64,000 bases of DNA from Paracraurococcus ruber (GCF_004353985.1 NZ_SMOA01000004.1:31855-95854), one strand, 5' to 3'; shown: positions 11,289 through 21,420, counted from the stretch's first letter. Notes: a model not told the origin generated them from the letters alone. Numbers and translations are program-made.

Positions 11289-14200
11289 CTACTCCGCCGG
11301 CAGCACCGCGACCCGCCCGGTATTCTGCCGGGCATAGGTCGCCGGGCGGTACATGTCCTCCACCTGCGCGCCGGGCAGCTCGAACCGCCCCGCCGTCACC
11401 GCGCGCAGCCGGACCGCCAGGCGGAATTCGGGCGCCTCCGGCGTCAGCTCCAGCGCGGCGGCGAAGCGGTCGTCGAGCGCCGGCATGGCCTCGGCGCCCG
11501 TCAGGGTGCCGAGCCAGGGCATGCCCGCCACCTCGCCTTCCCCCAGGCGCCCGACGATCTCCCACCCCGCCGGCAGGCCCTGCTGGACCAGGGCACGCAG
11601 CCGCTGGCCGGTCTCGGCGCGGCCTTCCAGCAACAGCACGAAGACGCGGTTCTGCCGCAGCTGGTCGAGATTCAGCGGCTGGCCCGCCAGGTCGAGGAAG
11701 CGCCGGGCGATCCGCAGGCCGCTGCGCCCGGCCGGCGCCGGCTGGGCCGGGATGCCGGTGACGGAAACCGCGGACCAGAGCGGCCCCGGCCCGAGATTCC
11801 TCGCCGTGCCGGGTGCCGTGAGCGCGACGGCGAGCTGCGGCGCCGACGCCTCCTCCCGCCCGTTCACGGCGACACGCACCGGGCGGCCGTCGCGGCCCAG
11901 CACGGCGGCGGCGCCGACCGCCCAGGCCAGTTCCTGGGTGTTGGCCAGGGCTGGCGTGAACTCGGCGCCCGGCAGGCGGCCAATCACCTCAGGCAGGCGC
12001 TCGGCCAGCACGCCGCTTTCCTTCAGCAGCAGCGCCACGGCCACGGCATCGCGCGCCGCGCTGCCATAGTCGTACACCCAGCCCTGCCGGGCGCCGGGGC
12101 CGAGGATGCCGGCGAGCGCGGCCGCGAAGGCCGGCTCCGCCCGGGCGCGGTCGCCCGCCCGGGCGAAGGCGGCGCCGAGCTGCGCCTTGGCCAGAGGCGT
12201 CGGCAGGTCGTCCAGCCGTTCCAGCAGGCGCCGCGCCGCGCCGAGCCGCGGACGGCCGGCCAGGGAAAGCACATGCACCCGGTAGGCCTGCGCGGCGAAC
12301 TCCTCGGCGCCGTCGGGCGAGACATCCTCCAGCTGCTCGGCAATCGCCTGCAGCGCCTGGTCCAGCGCGGCGTCGGGGATGGCGGCGCCGGCCGTGCGGG
12401 CGCGGAGCAGCGCCTCCGCGGCATAGGCACCGGTCCACCATTGCGGCTCGCCCCCGGCCGACCAGAGGCCGAAGCTGCCATCGAAGCGCTGCTTGTTCAG
12501 CACCGCCTCCGCAGCGCGCTGCAGCCGGGCGGCGCGCGCCTCCGCCGCCTCGCCGAACCCCGGCATGAGCGCGAAGGCAAGCAGCTGGGAGGAGGACTGT
12601 TCCAGGCAGCCGAAGGGGTAGAGCTCGAGCTGCCGCAGCATGCCGGCGGCGTCGTAGCGAACCGGCCCGCCGAAGCCGGCGCGGGCCACCCAGGTGCCCG
12701 GCACCCAGCGCGCGGGGTCAAGGGAGAGCGGCCGCTCGGCGCCCGGCGGGATCTCCTGTGCCGCGACCTCGGTGGTGATGGGGCGGGAGGAGCGGATGGT
12801 GATCCGCGCCTCGCGGACCGCCGTGAAGCCGTCCGGCCCGCTCACGGCGAGGCGGAGCACGCCCTGCCCGGCCCCGGTCGCGCGCAGCGCCGTCGCGGGC
12901 AGGGCGCGGGCGTTGGGCGCGAGCGTGGCCGTCACGCGCTCCGGCCCCGCCAGCGCGATGGCGCCCTCGGCCGAGAGCATGGCGCTGACCTCGCCCGCCG
13001 GCAGGTCTAGGTTGTGCAGCAGGACCGGCAGCCGCGCCTCGTCGCCGGGGGCGAGAAAGCGGGGCAGCAGCGCCTCCGCCACCACGGGGTCGCGCACCGT
13101 CAGCGGCTTGCTGGCGGCGCCGATGCGGCTGCCGGACCAGGCGACCGCCATCAGCCGCAGCTCGCCGGCGAAGTCGGGGATATCGAGCACGACGGTCGCC
13201 GTGCCGTCCGGGGCCACCGCGACCGGGCCGGAGAAGAGCGCGATCGTCCGCTGCGGGATGTCGATCGCGGCCATGGACAGCTCGTCGCCGCCCTGGCGCA
13301 GCAGCGCCGCCTCCCCCTCCGGCGGCGGGATGAGGCGGCCGTAATCGTCGCGGATATCCACGCCCAGTCGCCGCTTGCCGAGGAAATGCCCCAGCGGGTC
13401 GGGCGAGGCGAAGCGCGTCAGGCGCAGGATGCCCTCATCGACCGCCGCCAGGGTCACCATGGCCTCCGCGCCGGCATCGGCGAGACGCAACGGAACCGCG
13501 AGCCGCCGCGCCGGGCGCACGCGCTCCGGCGTGCCGATCTCGACCGCGATGCGGCGGGAGGCGGGGTCGAGCTGCAGCCAGGCCAGGCCGAGGGCGCGGC
13601 CGGGGTGCCCCTGCCTGGCCTCGCCGGGCCGGAAGGCGGTGATGGCGACATAGGCGCCGGGTCCCCAGGCGGCGTCCACCGGCACCTCCACTTCGGTGCC
13701 GCCCTCCGTCACCTCGATCTCCCGGACCTGGACCAGCCGGTCCGTCAGCACGGCGAGGCTGGCGGGGCCGGAGAAGGGCGGAGTGATGCGCAGCTTCGCG
13801 GTCTCGCCCGGCGCATAGGCGCGGCGGTCGGTGGCGACATCCACCTTGTCCGGCACCTCGGTCGTCTCGCCACCCGCCCAGCCGGCCCGGAACCGGACGG
13901 AGGTGATCGCAAGCCCGCCCGGCTCCGCCACCTCCAGCCGGTAGCGGCCGAAGGGGAGCGTCCGGGCAAAGCGCGTCGGGGTGCCGGCGGCGACGGCCAG
14001 GTCGGCGCTGTCCACCGCCTCGTCCCGCCAGACCGTCTCGTAGCGGGCCTGGGCGCCGCGGATGACGACGCGCCAGTCCGGCCTCTCCCGCACCAGCCGC
14101 GCGCGCAGCCGGGCGGCGACCGGGCTGGCGGCGCCATCCAGGGCAATGACTTCGAAGCCCGCCTCCGCGCCAGCATCCACCGCCAGGTCGGGAAACAGTG

Positions 14201-16406
14201 GCCGGACCCCGATCAGCCGATGGTCGGCCCGCACCGGCAAGGACAGCGTGGTGCGGGAGGCACGGCCGCCCGGCTCGTCGATCGACACGGCGACCTCCGC
14301 CCGCAGCGGCCGCGTGGTGTCGGGGGCCCGTGGCAGGGCGAGCGTGAGGCTGCCGCGGCCCTGGTCGTCCAGCGCCTCGATCTCGAAGGGCAGCAGGTCA
14401 GGGGCGAATTGCTCGTCCTCCAGCCCGAACAGGAACTCCTTGTGCTGCGGAAACGGGGAGCGATCGGCCAGCAGGCGGAGTTCGGCATCGCCCGTGAGAC
14501 CCGCCGCGGACGCGCCATAGAGGAACCGGGCGGTGACGGGGACCACCAGGGGCTGGCCCGGCACCAGCGGGCCGGGGGCAGGGCCGGCGGTCACCTCCAG
14601 CCGCTCGGGCACGAAGGCGTCCACCCGGAACTCGGCGCGGCCGATCGGCGGGGCATCGGGGTCGGCCAGCACCTCCAGCGTCCAGACGCCGGCGGGCGCG
14701 CCGGCCGGCAGCGGGATGGGCCAGAGGAAGGCGGCGCCGCGCTCCCGCGCCGGCACGCTCTCGGCCAGGACGCTGCCATTCGGCCGCCGCACCCGCAGCC
14801 GCGCCGGGATGTCGAGCGGCGCGCCGCCGCCGTCGCGCAGCAGCACCGCGGCCTGCACGGTCTCGCCCGGGCGGTAGATGCCGCGGTCGAGCCAGGCGAA
14901 GGCATCCATCGGCCCGGGATGCGGCAGCCCGGCGGCGCCGCGGTCGGAGAGGTCGAAGGAAGCGGAGTCGAGGTCGAGCGAGACGAGGTCGTCGCCGAGC
15001 ACGGCGTGCAGGGCGCGCGGCGCCATGGGCCCCTGGCCACGCAGCAGGGGGGCGGCAAAGCGGACCACGCCATCGGCGCCGGACATGGCCTCGCCCAGGA
15101 TGTCGTTGCCGCTGGCCAGCAGCCGCACCTGCACCCCCGCCAGCGGCCGGCCGGCGCCCAGCGCGCGCGCCTGCACCGCCAGGCCCTGCGGGCCACGCCA
15201 GGCGGTGAGCGCGAGGTCGGTGACGATCACCGGCAAGGCCACCGGCGTGCCGCGACGGCCATCGGCCGGCGCCGCGACCAGGGCGTAGAGGCCGGGGCCG
15301 GCGGTCCGCAGCGCCTCCGGCAAGGGCAGCACATGCCGCTGGGTCCGGTTGGCCTCGAAGCGCGGCAATTCGGCGCGGCCTTCCCAGACCGTGCGGCCCC
15401 AGCTGTCCGGCAGGGTCTCCGCCTCCCAGCCCTGGATGCCCTCGCCGGGCGTCCAGGCCTGGCGGCTGAAGGGGACCAGGTTGCGCTCCGTCACCCGCAC
15501 CACCTTCAGCGACAGGGCGGAAAGGTTCACGGTGGCCAGGCCCACCTGCTGCGCCTGGCCACGCGGCAGGATGAAGCGGCTGGCATCGAAAACGAGGCGC
15601 GGCGCACGGTCGGGCATGGCGACGCGCAGCGACGCCTCCCGGTTCAGCCGCAGCCCATCCTCCCCCGGCAGGCCGGCCCGCAGCAGGATGCGGGTGGACT
15701 GGCCATGCGGCAGGCCGGCCAGGCAAAGCTGGTCGCCCTCCCGCAGCACGGCGAGGCCAGGCACGGGCGGGTCGGTCCGCACCCAGTCGCCGGGCTGCCA
15801 GTCCGTCCGGCGGGCCGGCGGCACGGTGAAGGACAGGCAGGCGCGGGCCGGCTCCGCCTCGGGCTCGGTATTGATGCCGGCGACCAGCAGGCCGGCGGCG
15901 CGGCGGGCCTCGGCCAGCATCTGGCGGTAGCGGGGGTTCTCCGGCGCCCGCTCCACCGCGGCCTGCAGGGCCTTCAGCTGCTGCGCCGGGCGGTCGAGCC
16001 GCTGCAAGGCCTCGGCCATGAGAAGGAGCGAGGGGATCTCCGGTGCGCCGGCCGGGACCATCTGGAAATTCGTCCAGGCGGCCTGCAGGGCGCGGGCCGG
16101 CTCCGGCGGGGTCCGTTGCAGCTGGGCGCGGGCCAGGGCGAGCCAATGCTCGGGTCGCGGCTCGCCGCCGCCCACCCGCTCCTCCCAGGCCTGGGCGGCG
16201 GCGGCCCAGTTCTGCTGCCGCTCGGCCTGCGCGGCGCGGGTCTCGGCCGCCTGGCGCTGCTGCGGCGTGGCGCCGGCGGGGAAGCGGCGGCCGAGGTCCC
16301 GCTGATAGGCCGCGGCGTCGCCCGCGAGACCCGGCAGGTCGAAATCCTGTGCGCGGGCCTGGGGCAGGCTGGCGAGCAGGGCCAGCAGGAGGAGGATCAG
16401 GCGCAT
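11289..16406 (-). CDS. Bacterial alpha-2-macroglobulin (YfhM-type, thioester-containing)
   Basis: 1705 residues. A large periplasmic protease trap: cleavage of its bait region exposes a reactive thioester. The thioester motif is intact as CLEQ (Cys near residue 1267, in YPFGCLEQSSSQ). Order of parts: signal peptide (MRLILLLLALLASLPQARAQ), TPR-like repeats (about 45-170), a string of macroglobulin beta domains (for example FAWLDRGIYRPGETVQAAVL), the thioester helical domain and a C-terminal receptor-binding-like domain. Unlike E. coli YfhM there is no lipobox Cys at the signal cleavage site, so the protein should be soluble in the periplasm. It is first in a likely operon with pbpC, consistent with defence of the envelope when peptidoglycan is breached. 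The start at 16406 is set by the signal peptide; the frame is open another 55 codons upstream. Confidence 0.93.
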   Translation of the reverse strand: MRLILLLLALLASLPQARAQDFDLPGLAGDAAAYQRDLGRRFPAGATPQQRQAAETRAAQAERQQNWAAAAQAWEERVGGGEPRPEHWLALARAQLQRTPPEPARALQAAWTNFQMVPAGAPEIPSLLLMAEALQRLDRPAQQLKALQAAVERAPENPRYRQMLAEARRAAGLLVAGINTEPEAEPARACLSFTVPPARRTDWQPGDWVRTDPPVPGLAVLREGDQLCLAGLPHGQSTRILLRAGLPGEDGLRLNREASLRVAMPDRAPRLVFDASRFILPRGQAQQVGLATVNLSALSLKVVRVTERNLVPFSRQAWTPGEGIQGWEAETLPDSWGRTVWEGRAELPRFEANRTQRHVLPLPEALRTAGPGLYALVAAPADGRRGTPVALPVIVTDLALTAWRGPQGLAVQARALGAGRPLAGVQVRLLASGNDILGEAMSGADGVVRFAAPLLRGQGPMAPRALHAVLGDDLVSLDLDSASFDLSDRGAAGLPHPGPMDAFAWLDRGIYRPGETVQAAVLLRDGGGAPLDIPARLRVRRPNGSVLAESVPARERGAAFLWPIPLPAGAPAGVWTLEVLADPDAPPIGRAEFRVDAFVPERLEVTAGPAPGPLVPGQPLVVPVTARFLYGASAAGLTGDAELRLLADRSPFPQHKEFLFGLEDEQFAPDLLPFEIEALDDQGRGSLTLALPRAPDTTRPLRAEVAVSIDEPGGRASRTTLSLPVRADHRLIGVRPLFPDLAVDAGAEAGFEVIALDGAASPVAARLRARLVRERPDWRVVIRGAQARYETVWRDEAVDSADLAVAAGTPTRFARTLPFGRYRLEVAEPGGLAITSVRFRAGWAGGETTEVPDKVDVATDRRAYAPGETAKLRITPPFSGPASLAVLTDRLVQVREIEVTEGGTEVEVPVDAAWGPGAYVAITAFRPGEARQGHPGRALGLAWLQLDPASRRIAVEIGTPERVRPARRLAVPLRLADAGAEAMVTLAAVDEGILRLTRFASPDPLGHFLGKRRLGVDIRDDYGRLIPPPEGEAALLRQGGDELSMAAIDIPQRTIALFSGPVAVAPDGTATVVLDIPDFAGELRLMAVAWSGSRIGAASKPLTVRDPVVAEALLPRFLAPGDEARLPVLLHNLDLPAGEVSAMLSAEGAIALAGPERVTATLAPNARALPATALRATGAGQGVLRLAVSGPDGFTAVREARITIRSSRPITTEVAAQEIPPGAERPLSLDPARWVPGTWVARAGFGGPVRYDAAGMLRQLELYPFGCLEQSSSQLLAFALMPGFGEAAEARAARLQRAAEAVLNKQRFDGSFGLWSAGGEPQWWTGAYAAEALLRARTAGAAIPDAALDQALQAIAEQLEDVSPDGAEEFAAQAYRVHVLSLAGRPRLGAARRLLERLDDLPTPLAKAQLGAAFARAGDRARAEPAFAAALAGILGPGARQGWVYDYGSAARDAVAVALLLKESGVLAERLPEVIGRLPGAEFTPALANTQELAWAVGAAAVLGRDGRPVRVAVNGREEASAPQLAVALTAPGTARNLGPGPLWSAVSVTGIPAQPAPAGRSGLRIARRFLDLAGQPLNLDQLRQNRVFVLLLEGRAETGQRLRALVQQGLPAGWEIVGRLGEGEVAGMPWLGTLTGAEAMPALDDRFAAALELTPEAPEFRLAVRLRAVTAGRFELPGAQVEDMYRPATYARQNTGRVAVLPAE

Positions 16407-16610
16407 GGGCGGGCAGCCTCGCGGTGGGAAGTCTCGGATGGCCAGCATGGCACGGCCGGCGCCGGGCACCGATGACATGCCCGCCCGATGCGACCCTTGC
16501 GGGAAGAAGATACCGCGATCATTTGGCATGCAGCTTGCTCCGCCCCTGGGCCACCGCCACCGGGGAGGCACCGCCCCATTCGTTCTGTGATCGACCGGAC
16601 GCGTGGGGTA

Positions 16611-16623
16611 GCCGATAGTCGGC
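16611..16623. promoter_or_regulatory. Dyad GCCGA-TAG-TCGGC upstream of the RND operon
   Basis: A perfect 5-bp inverted repeat with a 3-base spacer lies 67 bases before the adaptor ATG, in the 283-base region shared with the divergent alpha-2-macroglobulin gene. It could be an operator for a local repressor, but no regulator gene adjoins. Pattern only. Confidence 0.25.
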
Positions 16624-16689
16624 CGTATCAGGATGCTTGACGGCCCTCACGCAGAGGGCGCGCGACGGGTTTGCCGGGGAACGGAACGG

Positions 16690-17826
16690 ATGATGCCACG
16701 CCTCTCGCCGCTTCGGCGGTTCCTCTGTGCCGCGATCCTGGGGCTTGCGCCGGCCGGGGCAGCGCTTGCGCAGGGAAGCGGCGGCGGCGGGGTGCCGGTG
16801 ACCACCGACCAGGTGCGCATCGGGCCGGTGCCGGTCGAGATCCTGGCCAACGGCATCGTCGCCTCGGAATCCGTCGTGACCATCCGGACCCGCGTGGATG
16901 GCCAGATCGAGCGCGTGCTGGTCAATGAAGGGCAGATGGTGCGGCGCGGCCAGCCGCTGTTCATCCTCGACAGCCGGCAGAACCAGGCATTGCTGGCGCA
17001 GCAGGAGGCGCAGCTGGCGCGGGATCGGGCACAGGCCGCCCGGGCGCAGTCCGATGCGCAGCGCTACCAGTCGCTGCGAGGGGAAAGCTTCGCATCCCAG
17101 CAGCGGTTCGAGCAGGCCCAGGCGGATGCGCTGGCCGCGGCGGCCACGGTGCGGGCGACCGAGGCGCTCATCACCCAGACCCGGCTGAATGTCGAATTTG
17201 CGACGATAACTGCGGAAATGGATGGCCAGCTTGGCGCCATCCCGTTGCGGGCCGGCAATTTCGTCCGGCAGGCGGAAAACACGGCCATCACCACCCTGAC
17301 CCAGGTGGACCCGGTTCTCGTACAGTTCGCGGTCCCGGAACGTTGGTTGCCCACCATCCGTGCCGCGCTGCGCGGGGATCCGCCGGTGGTGCGCGCCCAT
17401 GCCGAATCCGACCCTGGCCCCTGGGTGGAGGGGCAGCTTGTCTTCGTCGACAGCGCGGTCGACACGACGACCGGCACCATCCTGCTGAAGGCGCGCTTCC
17501 AGAACAGCGACGGCAAGCTCTGGCCCGGCCAGTATGTGCAGGTGATGATGTCGCCGCGGGTGGACCCGAATGCCATTACGGTGGCCTCGGCCGCGGTGCA
17601 GACCGGCCAGCAGGGCCGCTTCGTCTTCGTCCTGACGCAGGACGGCACGGCGCGGCGCCGGCCGGTGGAATTCCTGCGCACCGCGGGGGACCGCGCCGTG
17701 GTGCGCGGCGAGCTGGCGGCGGGCGAGAAGGTGATCGTGGATGGCGCGCAGCGGGTGACCGACGGCAGCCGGGCGGTGGAGCGGAATGTCGCGCCCACGC
17801 CACAGCGTGTCTCGGCCCTGCAATAG
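16690..17826 (+). CDS. RND efflux periplasmic adaptor (MdtA-like membrane fusion protein)
   Basis: 378 residues. It joins an inner-membrane RND pump to an outer-membrane channel. The start MMPRLSPLRRFLCAAILGLA is a signal peptide ending ALAQ; the frame opens 19 codons earlier but that part is not signal-like. Typical adaptor blocks follow: TIRTRVDGQIERVLVNEGQMVRRGQPLFILD (first lipoyl half and hinge, about 55-100), a helical hairpin rich in Ala/Gln (100-160), the second lipoyl half (ITAEMDGQLGAIPLRAGNFV), a beta barrel (GTILLKARFQNSDGKLWPGQ) and the membrane-proximal domain. No lipobox Cys. The pump gene begins 22 bases downstream. Confidence 0.94.
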   Translation: MMPRLSPLRRFLCAAILGLAPAGAALAQGSGGGGVPVTTDQVRIGPVPVEILANGIVASESVVTIRTRVDGQIERVLVNEGQMVRRGQPLFILDSRQNQALLAQQEAQLARDRAQAARAQSDAQRYQSLRGESFASQQRFEQAQADALAAAATVRATEALITQTRLNVEFATITAEMDGQLGAIPLRAGNFVRQAENTAITTLTQVDPVLVQFAVPERWLPTIRAALRGDPPVVRAHAESDPGPWVEGQLVFVDSAVDTTTGTILLKARFQNSDGKLWPGQYVQVMMSPRVDPNAITVASAAVQTGQQGRFVFVLTQDGTARRRPVEFLRTAGDRAVVRGELAAGEKVIVDGAQRVTDGSRAVERNVAPTPQRVSALQ

Positions 17827-17848
17827 CCGACGGACAGGAGCGGGACGC

Positions 17849-20800
17849 ATGAACATCTCGGAACTCTGCATCCGTCGGCCGGTGATGACGTCGCTGCTGT
17901 CGATCGCGGCGGTGGTCATCGGCATCGTGGCCTATCTGCGCTTGCCGGTCGCGGCGGTGCCGCGGGTGGACTTCCCGGTCATCACCGTCTTCGCCAATTT
18001 CGCCGGCGCGAGCCCCGAGACCATGGCGACCAGCGTGGCCCTGCCGCTGGAGCGGGAGTTCAGCACCATCGCCGGGCTGGAATCCATGTCCTCCATCAAC
18101 GGGCAGGACACCACCCAGATCACCCTGCAATTCGTCCTGGGCCGCAACATCGACGCCGCGGCGCAGGACGTCCAGGCGGCGATGACCCGCGCCCAGCGGC
18201 GCCTGCCGATCGACATGACCATCCCGCCGAGCTACCGCAAGGTGAACCCGGCGGATGCCCCGGTGGTGCTGCTGGCGCTGTCGGGCGGGGAGACGCCGCT
18301 CTACAAGCTGAACGACATCGCCAGCACGATCATCGGCCCGGCCCTGTCGCGCGTGCCCGGCGTGGCGCAGGTGCAGGTGTTCGGCGAGCAGCTCTATTCC
18401 GTCCGCGTCCGGCTGGACCCGGACCGCATCGCCGCCATGGGGCTGGCCTTCGACACCGTGCAGCAGAGCCTGGCCCAGGCGAATTCCAACACCCCGGTCG
18501 GCCTGCTGAACGGCCAGCGGCAGCAGCTCACGCTCCGCGCCAACGACCAGCCGCAGAGCGCCGAGGAATTCGGCCGGCTGGTGGTCGGCGGCCGGGCCCA
18601 GGCGCCGATCCGGCTGAACGAGATCGCCGAGGTCGCCGATGGCGTCCAGAACGAGCGCATTGCCTCCTGGCGGAACGGCCAGCGGGCGCTGGTGCTCGCC
18701 GTGCTGCGTCAGCCGGACGCCAACACGGTGGAGGTCGTGGATGGCGTGAAGGCGTCCCTTCCGGCCCTGGAATCCTCCCTGCCGCCGGGTGCCCGGCTGA
18801 CCGTGACGCTCGACCGCTCGCTCTCGATCCGCGACGCCGTGCATGACGTGCAGGAAAGCCTGCTGATCGCCATCGGGCTGGTGATCCTGGTGTGCTTCCT
18901 CTTCCTCCGGCGGATCACCGCCACGCTGATCCCGACCATCGCGGTGCCGATCAGCCTCTGCGTCGCCTTCGCCCTGATGTATGTGATGGGCTACGGCATC
19001 GACAACGTGACCCTGCTGGGCCTCACCATCGCGGTCGGCCTGGTGGTCGACGATGCCATCGTGGTGCTGGAGGCGATCGTCCGCCACATCGAGGAGGGGA
19101 TGTCGCCGATCCAGGCGGCGATCCGCGGGTCGCGCGAGATCGGCTTCACCGTCCTCTCGATCACCCTGTCGCTCATCGCCGTCTTCCTGCCGATCCTGCT
19201 GATGGGCGGCGTCGTGGGGCGCGTCTTCAACGCCTTCGCGGCGACCGTCTCGCTCGCGGTCATCGCCTCCTGCGTCGTCTCCCTGACGCTGACGCCGCTG
19301 ATGGCCAGCCGGCTGAAGGGGCATTCGCTGCACAAGAAGCCGCCCCTGTGGGATCGCGCCCTGGAACGCGGCTTCGTCGGCATCGAGCGCGGCTATGCCT
19401 GGATGCTCGACCTCGCGCTCCGCTTCCGCATGGTGGTGTGGGGCGCCTTCATCGCGTCCTGCATCGCCGCCGGCTGGATGGCGGTGCACATCCCGAAGGG
19501 CTTCTTCCCGGTCGAGGACACCGGCTTCCTGCTGGTCAACACCGAAGGCCCGCGCGGGTCATCCATGACTGCGATGGCCGATGTGCAGAACCGCCTGGTC
19601 GAGGCGCTGCGGCAGACACCCTATGTGACCAATGTCGTGTCCAACCTGGGCGCGGTCGGCGGCAGCATCTCGATCAACCAGGGCCGCCTCTTCGTCGAGC
19701 TGAAGCCGCGCAGCGAGCGCCCGGCTGTCGAGCACGTGATCCAGGACCTGCGGCGGACGGCGAATGCCTTCCCCGGCCTGCGGGTCTTCATGCAGCCGAT
19801 CCAGAACATCAATTTCGGCGCCCGCCAGACCCGCACCCAGTACCTCTACACGCTGCAAGGCCTGAAGCTGGAGGAGCTGTACGATTGGGCGCCGCGGCTG
19901 GAGGAACGGCTGCAGAAGCTGCCGCAGCTGCAGGACGTGAACACGGACCTGCAGCTCGACGCCCCGGTGGTGCAGGTGAACGTGAACCGCGACCGCGCCA
20001 CCACCCTCGGCGTCACGGTGGACCAGGTGCGGCAGGCGCTGTTCTCCGCCTTCGGCGCGCGGCAGATCAGCACCATCTACGGCCAGGCCAATGCCTATCC
20101 GGTGATCCTGGAGGCCCTGCCCGAGGACCAACGCGACGAGACCGGCCTCGCCAAGCTCTATCTCCGCTCGGTCACCGGCAAGCTGGTGCCGCTCTCGGCC
20201 GTCGCCACGATCGAGCGGCGCTCGGGCCCGCTGAACGTCTCCCACCAGGGGCAGCTGCCGGCCGTCGTCATCGGCTTCAACACGCCGCCCGGCGTGGCGC
20301 TGGGCGATGCGGTGAACGCCATCCGCGCGGTGGAGCGCGACATGGGCATGCCGCCCACCATCGTCACCGGCTTCTCCGGCGCGGCGCAGGTCTTCCAGCA
20401 GGCGCTGGCCGGCCAGGGCGTGCTGGTCATCGCCGCCATCTGCATCATGTATGTCGTGCTGGGCGTCCTGTACGAGAGCCTCATCCACCCACTAACGATC
20501 CTGTCGGGCCTGCCGGCGGCGGCGCTCGGCGCCTTCCTCACTCTGCATTATTTCAGCCTGGACCTATCGGTCATCGCCGTCATCGGCGTGCTGCTGCTGA
20601 TCGGGTTGGTGAAGAAGAACGCCATCATGATCGTGGACGTCGCGTTGCAACGACAACGCGCCGGATCGCCCGCCTTCACGGCGGTGCGGGAAGCCTGCCT
20701 GCTGCGCTTCCGGCCGATCCTGATGACCACGCTGGCCGCCGGCGCCGGCGCGGTGCCCATCGCCGCCGGATGGGGCGCGGCGGCCGAGTTACGGCAGCCG

Positions 20801-20956
20801 CTCGGCCTTGCGGTCGTCGGCGGCCTGGCGGTCAGCCAGGTGCTGACGCTGTTCGTCACGCCGGTGCTCTATCTCGGCTTCGACAGCCTGGCGCGGCGGC
20901 TCAGCTTCGGTCGCGGCCGGGTCCCAGAAGCCCCGGCGACGGCGCCGGCGGAGTGA
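17849..20956 (+). CDS. RND multidrug efflux pump, HAE1/MdtB-like inner-membrane subunit
   Basis: 1035 residues, standard size, with the expected twelve membrane segments and two large periplasmic loops. It begins MNISELCIRRPVMTSLLSIA after ACAGGAG. The proton-relay Asp pair lies in TM4 (GLVVDDAIVVLEA, residues 401-402) and the matching Lys in TM10 (LIGLVKKNAIMIVD). Other RND signatures are FANFAGASPETM, STIAGLESMSS and IPKGFFPVEDTG. It exports drugs or other small molecules in exchange for protons. No outer-membrane TolC-like gene is present here, so the channel must be encoded elsewhere. MdtB/MdtC-type pumps are its closest look-alikes; the substrate is unknown. Confidence 0.95.
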   Translation: MNISELCIRRPVMTSLLSIAAVVIGIVAYLRLPVAAVPRVDFPVITVFANFAGASPETMATSVALPLEREFSTIAGLESMSSINGQDTTQITLQFVLGRNIDAAAQDVQAAMTRAQRRLPIDMTIPPSYRKVNPADAPVVLLALSGGETPLYKLNDIASTIIGPALSRVPGVAQVQVFGEQLYSVRVRLDPDRIAAMGLAFDTVQQSLAQANSNTPVGLLNGQRQQLTLRANDQPQSAEEFGRLVVGGRAQAPIRLNEIAEVADGVQNERIASWRNGQRALVLAVLRQPDANTVEVVDGVKASLPALESSLPPGARLTVTLDRSLSIRDAVHDVQESLLIAIGLVILVCFLFLRRITATLIPTIAVPISLCVAFALMYVMGYGIDNVTLLGLTIAVGLVVDDAIVVLEAIVRHIEEGMSPIQAAIRGSREIGFTVLSITLSLIAVFLPILLMGGVVGRVFNAFAATVSLAVIASCVVSLTLTPLMASRLKGHSLHKKPPLWDRALERGFVGIERGYAWMLDLALRFRMVVWGAFIASCIAAGWMAVHIPKGFFPVEDTGFLLVNTEGPRGSSMTAMADVQNRLVEALRQTPYVTNVVSNLGAVGGSISINQGRLFVELKPRSERPAVEHVIQDLRRTANAFPGLRVFMQPIQNINFGARQTRTQYLYTLQGLKLEELYDWAPRLEERLQKLPQLQDVNTDLQLDAPVVQVNVNRDRATTLGVTVDQVRQALFSAFGARQISTIYGQANAYPVILEALPEDQRDETGLAKLYLRSVTGKLVPLSAVATIERRSGPLNVSHQGQLPAVVIGFNTPPGVALGDAVNAIRAVERDMGMPPTIVTGFSGAAQVFQQALAGQGVLVIAAICIMYVVLGVLYESLIHPLTILSGLPAAALGAFLTLHYFSLDLSVIAVIGVLLLIGLVKKNAIMIVDVALQRQRAGSPAFTAVREACLLRFRPILMTTLAAGAGAVPIAAGWGAAAELRQPLGLAVVGGLAVSQVLTLFVTPVLYLGFDSLARRLSFGRGRVPEAPATAPAE

Positions 20957-20963
20957 GGATCGG

Positions 20964-20990
20964 GCCGGTGCGGGCGGCGCCCGCACCGGC
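20964..20990 (+). terminator. Perfect hairpin after the RND operon
   Basis: GCCGGTGCGGGC-GGC-GCCCGCACCGGC: a 12-bp perfect stem with a 3-base loop, starting 8 bases after the stop of the pump gene. There is no T run, so it is a strong pause or 3'-end structure rather than a classic intrinsic terminator. Confidence 0.6.
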
Positions 20991-21087
20991 AGGGTCATGC
21001 CGGTGTCGCCCCGCGCGACGCCGGGCCGGGGCTGGCGCCATTGCGGCGCCGGCGCGATAAGGGGGGATCAGCCCCGGAATTCCCGGC

Positions 21088-21420
21088 ATGAAGATCCCCA
21101 CCCTTCCCTTCACCGTCACCGACTGGTCCGGGGTGCCCGCCACGCGGCATCCCGGCGAGACCGGGGAAGCGGTTTGGCGCATGCTGGAGGTCGGCGACCT
21201 GCGCGTCCGCATGGTGGAGTACTCGCCGGGCTACCTCGCCGATCATTGGTGCGACCGCGGCCATGTGCTGCTGGTGCTGGAAGGCGAGCTGGAGACGGAG
21301 TTGCGGGATGGCCGCCGCTTCACGCTGCGGCCGGGGACCAGCTACCAGGTTTCCGACTTCGGCGACGCTGCCCACCGGTCCTCGACCCGCACGGGGGCGA
21401 AGCTCTTCATCGTGGACTGA
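21088..21420 (+). CDS. Small single-domain cupin (DHCW-motif cupin fold protein)
   Basis: 110 residues. The whole protein is one small beta barrel: TDWSGVPATRHPGETGEAVWR, then MVEYSPGYLADHWCDRGH with the motif around DHWC, GELETELRDGRRFTLRPG, and HRSSTRTGAKLFIVD at the end. This matches a widespread family of short cupins of unknown substrate; the His/Cys/Glu residues could bind a metal. It stands alone 131 bases after the RND operon on the same strand, but the hairpin between them suggests separate transcription. Confidence 0.88.
   Translation: MKIPTLPFTVTDWSGVPATRHPGETGEAVWRMLEVGDLRVRMVEYSPGYLADHWCDRGHVLLVLEGELETELRDGRRFTLRPGTSYQVSDFGDAAHRSSTRTGAKLFIVD

Noticed and set aside
9930..13010. 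1026-codon plus-strand frame across pbpC and the alpha-2-macroglobulin gene
   Set aside because: Arg/Ala/Gly-rich text without domains, antisense to two clear genes.
13014..16475. 1153-codon plus-strand frame antisense to the alpha-2-macroglobulin gene
   Set aside because: No family features; shadow of the real gene.
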